From Cordia subcordata (Eukaryota > Streptophyta > Magnoliopsida > Boraginales > Cordiaceae): a stretch of DNA of 64,000 nucleotides. Of the stretch, positions 21,920 through 32,900 are shown piece by piece. The notes beneath the pieces are model-generated. The model saw nothing but the letters and a program-made list of their open reading frames with translations. It was not told where the DNA came from and did no database searches. The stretch covers positions 42,274,501 to 42,338,500 of the forward strand of contig JAPTOF010000001.1 of NCBI GenBank assembly GCA_028554755.1. Direction: 5' to 3'. Numbering within the stretch: position 1 is the first letter of the stretch; every line of letters starts with the position of its first letter. The translations under genes and the position numbers were made by a program.

Positions 21920-24900
21920 TTGAAATATGCTAGATTTATAATATCAAACCTCACAAAGCTTGAGTTTATAGCCCTTGATATTTTTGACAACAACTATTTA
22001 TCATGGATCCTTAATGCCGAAATGCATCTCAATACCAAGGACCTTGGAGAGATAATTAAAGAAAGAAATAACACATCCTTACAGGATCACGTTAAAGTAT
22101 TAATATTTCTTCGTCATCATCTTCATGAAGGGCTTAAAGTCGAATACCTTACAGTAAAGGATCCACAAGTCCTTTGGCAAGATTTGAAGAAAAGATTTGA
22201 CCATCATAAAACAGTGATCCTTCCTAAAGCTTACTACCAGTGGATTCACTGCGATTGCAGGATTTTAAAACTGTAAGCTAGTATAACTCCGTTGTATTTA
22301 GAATTACTTCACAATTGAAATTATATGGAGAAAAGATCACTGATGAAGACATGTAAGAGAAGACATTCTCTACTTTCCACGCATCTAATATGCTCTTATA
22401 ACAATAATGTAGAAAGCGTGGTTTCAAAAAAATATTCTGAGTTAATCTCATGTCTTCTTGTTGCTAAGCAAAATAATGAGCTCCTGATGAAAAACCATCA
22501 AACGCGACCAACAGGCTCAGAACCATTTCCTAAAATGAGTGAAATTGCATCTCATGAGGTGAATGTTACATCATCAAATAATTATGGTCATGGGCGTGGT
22601 CGTGGATATGGTCGTGGTCGTGGCCATGGTTATAGACATGGTAATGTTCCTAATTTTTGTAGGTCAAATAGACCAAATTTAAAAAAACAAGAAAATGACG
22701 ACAAAAGAAATAATCGACAAAATAAATCTTTCTAACATGCTAAAACTACTTGCTATAGATGTGGCATGAAAAGACATTGGCATCAAACATGTCGTACTGC
22801 TAAACATCTCGTAGATCTTTATCAAGCTTCGTTGAAAGAAAAAGGAAAAGGTGTGGAGACAAATCTTGTTGAACAAAATACTCAAATGAATTACACACAC
22901 CTTGACTGCTCTAACTTCTTTGAAGATGCAACTGAAAATATTGAGCAATTGATTGGTGATAGAAATGTCCATCCAAATTAATCTTTATGTAAAAATAGAA
23001 CGTTTTTATTATGTTGAACTATTTGTCACTTTAATGCTTAATTTTAGTTTGAATGTAATATCTATCTTTTATGAAATGAATGTCATATCTTTGCTAATAT
23101 TTGTGTATTTTCTTTATTGCTATTGTGAAGAACTATGAATTTGCACCATATCAATGATGGAGAAATATGTTTGGCTGATAGTACTACAACACATACTATT
23201 CTCAAGAAGAAAGAGTATTTCTCCCAACTGAAATTAGCTGATGCAAATGTCAATACAATAGCTGGTTCTATAAAGTTAATTGAAGGCTCTGGTAGAGCTT
23301 GTGTTATGTTTCCCAAAGAAACAAAAATGATAATAAGCGATGCTTTATACTCAAGTAGATCACAATTAAGAAAATTCGTCTTGATAATGCAGGAAAATTT
23401 ACATCCCAATCTTTTAATGATTTACATCACAATCTTTTAATGATTATTGTACATCAATTGGAATTACAGTTGAGCATCCCGTGGCTCACACACATACTCA
23501 AAATGGTTTAGCAAAATATTTTATTAAACTTCTACAGTTAATTGCTAGACCACTACTTAGGAGACCTAAGTTGCCTAGTTCTGCTTGGCGATATGCCATA
23601 TTGCTTGCTGTAGCACTGGTTTGGATAAGACCAACTACTTATCATAAATATTTCCTTTTACAATTGGTTTCAGGTCAAGAACCAAATATACCGCATTTAA
23701 AAATATTTGGTTGTGTAATATATGTTTTAATTGCTTCACTACAACGCACAAAAATGGGACCACAAAGACGTTGAGAATATATGTTGATTTTGAATCTTTA
23801 TCAATCATTAAATATCTTGAACCCTTAACTAGAGATCTTTTTACAGCACGTTTTGCTGATTGCCAGTTTGACAAAATAGTATTCCCAGCATTAGGAGGAG
23901 AAAAACAAAAGCTAGAAAAGCAAGAAATTAAATGGAATGCATCATCTATGGCTCATTTTGATCCTCCCATAAATCTATCTGAACAAGAAGTTCAGAAAAT
24001 TATTCATTTACAAAGGATTGCTCATCAATTGCCAGATGTATCCACTGATACAAAGAGAGTGATTAAGTCACATGTTCCAGCTCGAAATACTCCCACTAGA
24101 ATTGATATTTCAAAAGAGCAATCTAATACTCTAACAAATGAGTCTACGGCACATCAAAAACATGGTAGACTAATTAGTTCCAAAGATAAAAATCCTTGAA
24201 AAAGGTGGGAGTCGAATAACCAAGTTGGCATTTTCGAGGTTTCTTAATAATCCTGTAGATGTAGCAAAAATTGCTGGAAAGGTAACACCAGTAGATAATC
24301 ATGTACCCGAGTATGAGAAAAAGCGACAATATTGAAAATGAAGATATCTCAATCAATTATATCTTTACAGGAAAAAGATGGAACCGAAATAAAATTGTTG
24401 TTGATGAAAAATTTTCATATGCGATAGCCACTGGATTGATGATAGAAAGTGAGGATTATGAACCAAAGTCCATTCAAGAATGTCGACATAGACATGATTG
24501 GCCTAAATGGAAAGATGCAATGAAGGTTGAATTAAATTCTCTTACAAAGCGTAAAGTTTTTGGACCTATAGTCCAAACACTTGAAAATGTAAAGCCTGTA
24601 AGCTACAAATGGGTATTCGTGCAAAAACAACATGAAAATAATGAAATTGTGAAATATAAGGCACGACTTGTAGCACAAGATTTTTCGCAAAGGCCTGGAA
24701 TTGATTACAAAGAGACATATTCTCCCATGGTAGACACAATTACATTTAGATATTTAATCAGCCTAACAATTTGTGAAGGACTTCATATGCATCTTATGGA
24801 TGTAGTGACAGCATATTTATATGGGTCACTTGATAGTGATCTTTATATGAAAGTCCTTGAAGGATTGAATATAGCTGAAGCACATAAGTTAAATCCTCTG

Positions 24901-25925
24901 GAAATTTATTTCATTAAATTGCAAAGATCCTTGTATGGATTAAAACAACTTGAATGAATGTGGTACAATCATTTGAGTACATACCTTCTAAATGAAGGAT
25001 ATGCTAATAGTTCCATAAGCCAGGTGTTTTTATCAAGAAATCAAAAAATGGGTTTGTTATTATTGCTGTATATGTTGATGATTTAAACATCATAAGGATT
25101 ATTGAAGAGCTTACAACAACAGTTGCACATTTATGTAAAGAATTTGAAATGAAAGATCTGGGCAAAACTAAATTTTGTCTCGACCTGCAAATTGAGCATT
25201 TGTCATGTGGAATTTTAGTCCACCGGAAGACTTATACTGAACAAGTTTTGAAGAGATTCAATATGGATAAAGCTCATCCATTGAGTACCTCAATGATTAT
25301 CTTAGTGCAATTGGTGCATTGATGTATCTTGCTAACAATACACGTCTAGATACTGTATTTTCTGTAGATTTATTAGCAAGATTTAGTGTTGTACCAACAC
25401 GAAGACATTGGGCCAATATTAAACATGTATTTCGTTATCTTCATGGAACAATTGATATGAGCTTATTGTATTCAAAGCATACACATCTTCATTAATAGGG
25501 TCTGCAGATACTGGATATTTATCTGACCCATATAAAGGACGATCTCAAACTAGATATCTCTTCACATATGGTGGTATAGCTATTTCCTGACACTCAACAA
25601 ACAAACTATTTTCGCTACTTCCTCAAATCATGCTAAAATACTTGCACTACATGAGGGGAGTCGAGAATGTGTATGGTTGAGGTATTTAACTCAACATATT
25701 AAAGGAGAATGCAATATTTCAGCTAGCAAAAGAGGACCTATTATACTATATAAAGATAATACTTCATACATTGCTCAAGTCAAAGGAGGCTACATCAAGG
25801 GTGACAGAACTAAACATATCTCACCAAAGTTCTTCTTTACACATAAACTTCAAAAGTAAGGTGAGATCGATGTTTGCCAATTCGCTCAATTGAAAATTTA
25901 GCAGACTTGTTTACAAAGGCATGCG
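21920..25925 (+). pseudogene. Broken gag-pol of the copia element
   Basis: Gag starts near 21920 with a UBN2-type region (DNNYLSWILNAEMHL, VLWQDLKKRFDHH). It continues through a GRGRGYGRGRG segment (about 22590-22630) to a zinc knuckle C-X2-C-X4-H-X4-C at 22751-22792. A protease-like LADSTTTHT lies near 23174-23200. Integrase is represented only by its later part (QNGLAKYFIKLLQ, PNIPHLKIFGCVIYV, 23400-23760). The pre-integrase zinc region and the start of the core are missing, which indicates an internal deletion. Reverse transcriptase has YKWVFVQKQ, YKARLVAQDFSQRPGIDY, MDVVTAYLYGSLD and the YVDD box (about 25072). RNase H ends near 25900. Many stops and frameshifts interrupt it. Confidence 0.9.
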
Positions 25926-26175
25926 GCGACTCAGAGATTGCTCCTAATTGTCTTCATGAGGGGGAGAATTATATGCGCTGTACTCTTTTTTCCTTAGCCT
26001 AGGTTTTGGCTCACTAGGTTTTCTTGGCAAGATTTTTAATGAGGCAATATGAAGCGTACAACAAGGATATTATACTCTTTTTCCTTCACTAGGTTTTTTT
26101 CCCACTGGGTCTTTCCTATAAAACCTAGTAAGGTTTTAACGAGTCATATTTTTGTGATGAATATCCAAGGGAGAG

Positions 26176-26510
26176 TGTTGTGAAATGATGGACATTCATC
26201 GAAAAGCCAAATATAGTGGCTCATCATGCAGTAAAATTCTGACAAAGCAAGTATGGTGACTTTGGAAAAGGAAAGCACAAATGGACAGGGAAAGAAAGCT
26301 ATTTATAGGCTAAGGAAAAAAATTGTGCATGTGCAATTAATGGAGCAAACCCTTTGTCTCCCAATTTCACTTATAAATAGCTGGAAATAGGAGAAGCCAA
26401 GGAATTAAAAAAATAGATTGCAGTAACAAAAATTCTCAAAAAAAAAAAAATCAAAGAGGCATTTATTGTAATAAAATTATTCTATAACATCTTCTAATTA
26501 TTTCGTAACA
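26176..26510 (+). repeat. 3' LTR of the copia element
   Basis: 335 bases, TGTTGTG to AACA. An A-rich stretch around 26437-26450 is the main length difference from the 5' copy. Confidence 0.9.
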
Positions 26511-27439
26511 ATTCCCTTTATGTAGAATATTAATAATCAAATTCTTCAAGTCCATTCTCCCGACCCCTCCGCCACCTCTCCCAATACCCCCTTTTTTTGC
26601 AGGGACCCCCTTGTCATGTTACGCCATACTATTTTCTATTTCATCTCTAATTTTAGTTCTTTTTCTTTGTAGCTATAATAAGTCTTCTTATTTTGTTCAC
26701 ATGCTTAGTTTATTTTGTTGATGATCGAGATGCTAAATATTCTACATCTGAGGTCTGTTGTAAAGCTTTGAAATTTCTCTTTTACCTTTGCTTTTCGTGA
26801 GCAAATGATGTTGTTTGTCGTTGCTTCTCCTCAAAAGAAGAAGAAGAAAGAAAAAAGAAAAAGAAAGAATTAGTTTGTTGTTATTGTTATAGTATCACGC
26901 TATATACTTGAGTAGTGGCAGTGGCATGCTAAGTTTCGAAGTTTGTTTCTTTTTGCTTGGGTTGTTTCTTTCATAGTTGATATCTATTCTTGTTTTGTTT
27001 ATTGCTTTTGCTGGTTATTTTTTTCTAAGGAATTTTACTCGTAAAGAATAGTGCCCTTCTCTGAAAAAAAATCTTTGGTTGCAAAAGGGTTTCAGTTTAG
27101 ATGGTGTTAATGAAAATGCGCTTTTTATTTTCTTTGAGATAGGGTCTGTTTGGATTAGTTTTTGTTTTTTTGGGAAAAAAATACTTTTTTTTTTGAAAAA
27201 ATTATACTAAATTTATAATAATTATTTGATTTGATTTAAAAAAAAAGTTGAAATTATAAAAAAAAGATCAAATATAATTTTTTTTTTAAAATCAGAATTT
27301 CTAACTTTTAAAAAAAATTATTTTTCAAATATTGTTAAAAAAAGTGTCTTTGAAAAATGCCAATGAGCTAATAATCAGGTGGCTCCTCGACTTGATTTTT
27401 AATTTGCTTTCTCTATGTGTGTGTGTGTGTTCGTCAGAA
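26511..27439. other. Region upstream of the broken SAM synthase gene
   Basis: No coding signal. Bases from about 27142 begin GGGTCTGTTTGGATTAG, like the end of the possible MITE at 2677, but I cannot find a matching right end. A (TG)n run at 27417-27430 stands just before TTCGTCAG (27430-27437), a good 3' splice site two bases before the ATG. Confidence 0.4.
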
Positions 27440-28626
27440 ATGGAGACCTTCTTGTTCACCTCTGACCGTGAATGAGGGGCGCCCTGACAAGCTGTGTGAC
27501 CAGGTCTCTGATGCAGTGCTCGATGCCTGCTTAGCGCAGGACCCCGAAAGCAAGGTCGCTTGTGAGACCTGCACCAAGACCAACATGGTTATGGTCTTTG
27601 GAGAGATCAGCACCAAAGCTGAGGTGGACTGTGAGAAAATTGTTCGTGACACTTGCCGCTCCATCGGATTTGTATCCAACGATGTGGGGTTAGACGCTGA
27701 CAACTGCAAGGTCCTTGTTAACATTGAGCAGCAGAGCCCTGACTTTGCTCAGGGTGTCTATGGTCATCTCACTAAGCGACCAGAGGAGATTGGTGCTGGT
27801 GACCAAGGCCACATGCATGTTTGGTTATGCCACTGATGAAACCCCTGAATTGATGCTACTTAGCCATGTCCTTGCAACCAAGCTTGGAGCTCGCCTTACT
27901 GAGGTTCGCAAGAATGGTACATGCCCGTGGTTAAGGCCCGATGGCAAAACACAAGTGACTGTGGAGTACTACAATGACAAGGTGCTATGGTTCCCATCAG
28001 AGTTCACATTGTTCTGATTTCTACTCAGCACGATGAGCCTGTCACTAACGAGGAGATTGCTGCTTATCTCAAGGAGCATGTCATCAAACCTGTGATCCCT
28101 GACAAATACCTTGATGAAAGGACTATATTCCACCTCAACCCGTCCGGCTGCTTTGTCATTAGTGAACCTTATGCTGATGCTGGTCACACTGGCCGCAAGA
28201 TTATCATCGACACCTATGGGGGGTGGGGTGCTCATGGAGGTGGTGCCTTTTTTTGGAAAAGATCCAACCAACGTGGACAGAAGCGAGCTTACATTGTGAG
28301 GCAAGTTGCCAAAAGCATCGTGGCCAATGGGCTAGCTAAAAGGTGCATTGTGCAAGTTTCGTATGTCATTGGTGTGCCTGAGCCATTGTCGGTCTTTGTA
28401 GACACCTACGGGACCGGAAAGATCCCTGATAAAGAAATTCGGCAGATTGTGAAGGAGAACTTCGATTTCAGGCCAGGGATGATTGCCATCAATCTTGATC
28501 TTAAAAGTGGTGGCAACAACAGGTTCTTGAAGATGGCTGTCTATGGTCATTTTGGCAGAGATGACCATGATTTCACATGGGAAGTGGTGGTTTAAGCACC
28601 TCAAGTCGGAGAAGGTTCAAGCTTAA
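27440..28626 (+). pseudogene. S-adenosylmethionine synthase pseudogene
   Basis: The sequence follows plant SAM synthase (methionine adenosyltransferase) from METFLFTS to the C-terminus. It has [71 protein letters not shown] and [14 protein letters not shown]. At least six indels break the frame: near 27466 (-2), 27811-27819 (+4, CATG doubled), 27980 (-1), the T-run at 28248-28254 (+1), 28284 (-1, restoring frame) and 28590 (+4). The ancestral stop is probably TAA at 28624-28626. The catalytic histidine of G-H-P-D-K is arginine (CGC, 27480-27482), and the usual GGPHGDAG loop reads SEPYADAG. Plant genes of this family usually have an intronless coding region and one 5' UTR intron. A splice-acceptor-like TTCGTCAG lies directly before the ATG, so this may be a DNA-level duplicate. 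Confidence 0.92.
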
Positions 28627-28651
28627 TCAAGTCTTAAAAGAAGATGATTTG

Positions 28652-29079
28652 GAGCCTGTTTGGCTTTGCTTATTAGCTAGTCAAACCAGCTTATAAGCAA
28701 AAACAAAAAATTACATATTTGGTAAAGTTGCTTATAAGCCATATAAGCTTGCTTATAAGTAGGTAAAAAAAAAAAGTAGGTTGGAGCTACTTAAAGTTTT
28801 TGTGCTTATAAGCTAATTAGTCAAACATATTAAAAAGACATGTTTATTCTCACAAATTAAATAATTTTTGTTACATTAATTAATTACATTTTTTTTTTTT
28901 AGTCATTTTAACTATTATTGCTACTTATAAGTATTTATTTGCCAAACATGTCAACAACTTATAAGTACATATTATCCAAATACATCTTTGTTTATTTTTT
29001 ACTAGTTTAAAAATAATTTTTTGCTTATAAGCAGCACTTGCTTATAAGTACTTAAAAATAAGCAAAGCCAAACGGACTC
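28652..29079. mobile_element. Tourist-like MITE, CTTATAAGC family
   Basis: The ends GAGCCTGTTTGGCTTTGC and (reverse complement of the right end) GAGTCCGTTTGGCTTTGC form terminal inverted repeats. Many CTTATAAGC/GCTTATAAG palindromic words fill both arms. Flanking trinucleotides are TTG and TTA, a nearly intact TTA target duplication. It begins 26 bases after the ancestral stop of the SAM synthase pseudogene. It shares GTTTGGCTTTGCTTATT ends with the short element at 37767. Confidence 0.75.
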
Positions 29080-29950
29080 TTAATCACGTACTCATATCTT
29101 GCCTATTGGCATTGGCATGTATCGTTTTTTTTTTATTTCTTTTCATTTATTTTCTTTTTGCCGCTGAGTTATTGTGTATGCCGTTTGGCTTTCTTTATCA
29201 CCACTCATGGTGGGAATACTACAAAATTTTCATTTATTTATTTTTTTTTTTTAATTTTCCATCTTCATTTGTTGATGAGGTCCTATAAACTTTCTACTCT
29301 TCTCATTATGTCTCTATTTTCCTCCTTCAGGCATACTAGTAGTGTGTCGCACGAGAACTGCATCAGGTTTCATTTCTCTTTTGTCAAGGTTTAGATAAAT
29401 GTGAATGCAAGTGCTTAACTCGTGGATCCGGGCTGACAACACGAAGCCTTCTCCCATTCAAACTAACCTACCTAGTGAAAATTTAGAAGTGATAACTGAA
29501 GTTTAAATCATCACATGACGTATCGGGTTAAAAAGAAAAACTAACCTACCAAGTTGAAGAGAATCATCAGAAAAACTTTACAAATAGTATGTATCTGGAC
29601 ATACCAACTGTTTGAGCCATCCATCTGTTAAGTGGAGGAAATCGACAACCATCGCACAATGCCTTGATCAGCCTGACATAAAGGCAGGTGGCCTTAATTT
29701 GGTCAAGAATTGAGAATGCTCACTCCCCCACATCTAACATGTGTTCATCTTCTCAAGTTACTAAATTTAAACACGTATTTTACTTTCGAATTTCTATTAT
29801 ACAACCAATTTTCAGTACACAATCGCTAAAAACATTATTCCAACTTCCAGTAATATCTGAACATATAAATAATGCTGCCTCTACATTCTCTTCTAGGGAG
29901 ATCTTTACTTCCATCTCAACCACCACCGACAAATGTTAGACAAACCTACT
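29080..29950. other. Downstream region of the SPL gene
   Basis: No gene recognised. The part nearest 29950 should contain the 3' UTR of the minus-strand SPL gene. Confidence 0.4.
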
Positions 29951-32900
29951 TTAGATTGATCCATACTCCAATAGCTCCCACCTGAACGGTCGGAACACGT
30001 ACAAAACCTCTGGCGAGCTCTTGAATAGCAAAGCTACGCATACACAAACAGCGGCAATTGCAACCATCGAAAGCATTGCTGGCTTGTACATCGCCAAAGA
30101 TGTTCTGGAACTTCCATATTCCAATTTCTGTTCGCATTGCCTGCAGCATCTCTCGGTTTGGAAGCTTGCAACCTTAACTGGTGGACTACCACCTGTCGAT
30201 TTTTGCTTAATGTTGTTGTCAGAAAGACTACTTGGTATGTCAAGAACCACATGCCCGCTCCCTGATTTCTTGTTGATTTTCTTTTGGACTAGATAGATGT
30301 AGGAGTGATATCCTCGCAGAGATGCATAATCATTAGGTGTCAACCCAGTACCATCACAAGCACTCCTCCATGCTTCAATTCCCACCTGAAGATGGCAGAT
30401 ATCAGCACCCCCATAAACTTGACCTAGTTCTTATCTCCATGGTCAAAAAAGTAAAGAAAAAACATAGGCAATAAAAAATCCAGCTTCCAGACATAGTTTT
30501 GTCCCTTATAAGTACAATATACAATTCAAAGATAAATTAGAAAAGAAACTAAAATTACCTTTCCAGGATCATCTGTCAATGCGTTTAAGACATTCTCAGA
30601 GTCTTCTCTACTAGCAGCTATGTGCAGAGGAGTCAAGCCCCCAGGACCTGTAACATCGGGTCTAAATAAGTAGCAGCTCCGGTCACTACTTTGGTTCTGC
30701 TGTGGCCCCCCTTTTTTCAGAATTCCGTCTGGGCAGTACCCCAAGAGGAATTCCACTATGCGCCTACAGTTTTGCAGCACAGCTCTGTGGAGGAGGCCAA
30801 TTTCCAGCAATGCCAGCTCAACAGATGCATGTGGTCCTGCATCCACTATACCACTGAATAGAGTGTCCAGAAGTTTCTTAACAACAGCACACCACTCACG
30901 GTCAACAGAGTACTCCACAAGCCACCTAAATCTCTCAAAAGGGAAAAGGTCAAAGTTAACACCGTTTTGCCCCAATCTATGCTTCAACTGACTTCTATGA
31001 AGAAGCCAACCCATCTCATGTATAAAATACAAAGCTTGGCCCCTGGCTTCTAGTGATTCTCTACCACCCTGGATCCCTATAACACTTTCACCAATCTCCA
31101 TGACACGTTCAAGAGTACAAATTTCAGAACAAACATCTTTTTCTGCCACTATGAAAGGAAAGAAGCTGCCATTCAGACCATGGTCCTCCACCTAGTACAA
31201 AAATTTATCCAATAGTCAGATTTAAATCATCGTCACCATGCAAGTGTTTTTCCGGCATCTTACTGTAAATAAAAGGACTCTAAATGCCATGCCTGTTGTT
31301 TGACATAGTCAAACAGGAGAAGTTAAGGAATCAGCAGAGAGCAGCTTACATTTTGTGTGTATTTCTGACATAATCTATAGTAGATGAAAATCATAATTTA
31401 GGCCAGTTTTAGGAGCAACAAGCACACTAAGCACCTTAACTAACTGCAAATTGGCATTCTGCTTCTTAAGGGCATTGTAATAAGTAGCTAAAGAAAGGAC
31501 GTCTTTTTGAAACATTGTCCATATTTTACTTGATGTGAAGGGAAGGCATGACTCTGGTTCCCAAATGGACACAAGAGAACAAACAAGAGGAAAACATCAG
31601 CACCTCAATGAATCCCCTTCCAATAACATCTGGTATGGAGTATGGTAAGCTAACTGACTGGATCCGATCATGTTCTGTGTATGAATCAGTTTCTCCTATC
31701 ATCTCAGTGCAACTTTCCTGAACTAGATATTTCCCATCTAGTGCACACTGTAACCTGAAAAAGAGGCAGAATGGAACTCGATCATTGTGCATTGCTCAAT
31801 ATTCTAAGGCCGCAAGTTATAAATGATCATCCTTAAGATTAAAATGTTGATGTGTGCTCCGAAAGAGATACCTTGTGGAGGACTGAGACAAGTTGAAACC
31901 TTTAACTAAAAATCTAACTCCCTCGGAAAAGGGAACAGCAAGTGGTTTGATGCTTGATATCCTGCAACTTCTGTAGCTGTTTAGAGGTAAAGATGTGTCA
32001 AGAACCACCTGACCTGCAATAGAAAACTGAAAATCTTGTTAGAAATCACTAAATTTTCTCACTTACTGAATCATCATTGAAAAAATACCAGTTATGTAAA
32101 CCAAAATAATAAATGAACACTAACCATTATATATAAATGCCAAACGATGGCGCACTCGAGTATAAATCCATCCTGTTCTCCAGAAAGAGTTGGCTGATGC
32201 ACTAAGAAGCCTCCTCAGACTGGAACTCAGATCACAGCAAAGCTACACGGTACCACAACGAAGAGTTAGGAAGTCAATAACATAAGTTAACGCATGGGTC
32301 AAAATCAGTTCATATGGGATAATTATATAACATAATACCAAAACAGCTCAAGCCCCAATCCAAAGGCAGCCATTCTTGCTTTTGTAATAAGCTTTATCAA
32401 AGAAATAAGAGCTCAAGTACCCTTTTCACATAAAATATAAAACTCACGATATCCGAACTTCATTTGCTCAGCATAAGTACCCTAATTTCTCTGTAAAAAG
32501 GAGCAATTCTTCAACATACATACTGAAGCTAAATCTTACCTCCTCCCACATGGACTTATCCATCCTCACGTATATGGTTAGTACAACGCAACCAGGTCTG
32601 ATGTAGCTTTCAATGTCAGTAGGACTGTGAGACAACCAGTCAAGAATCTGCAAATTCATAATTTTTTGGCAAAGTTGAGTTCAAATAGAAGAATGCACTA
32701 GAACGATCCCAATGGAAGAAAGCATGATATTTCAGCTGCAAAATAGTTGAATACCTGGTTCCTCAGAACATGAGGGAAGTCACTGGGGTCTTTGCCAAAG
32801 AGCTTAAATACAATCCGGTGTGTGCGACTCTGAAATTTCATTTAGTAAATTCAAATTAATAGAAAAGTCCTTTTTGCGAAAGTATGAACTGACAGAAAAG

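Larger units (their letters stand above)
21019..26510 (+). mobile_element. Decayed Ty1-copia LTR retrotransposon
   Basis: The two LTRs are 21019-21350 and 26176-26510. Both open TGTTGTGAAATGATGG; the 3' LTR ends in ACA, while the 5' LTR ends in ATA. A primer-binding-type sequence, CGTTATCAGCAC, follows the 5' LTR directly, and a purine tract, AAGGGAGAG (26167-26175), precedes the 3' LTR. Flanking ATTCA and ATTCC match at four of five bases. Internal order is gag, protease, integrase, reverse transcriptase, RNase H, which is the copia order. By hand count about 40 of some 333 aligned LTR positions differ (around 12%), so the insertion is old. Confidence 0.92.

Noticed and set aside
27142..27360. 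A MITE in the region upstream of the SAM synthase pseudogene
   Set aside because: The left end resembles Tourist ends (GTTTGGATTAG), but no matching inverted right end or TTA duplication could be found.
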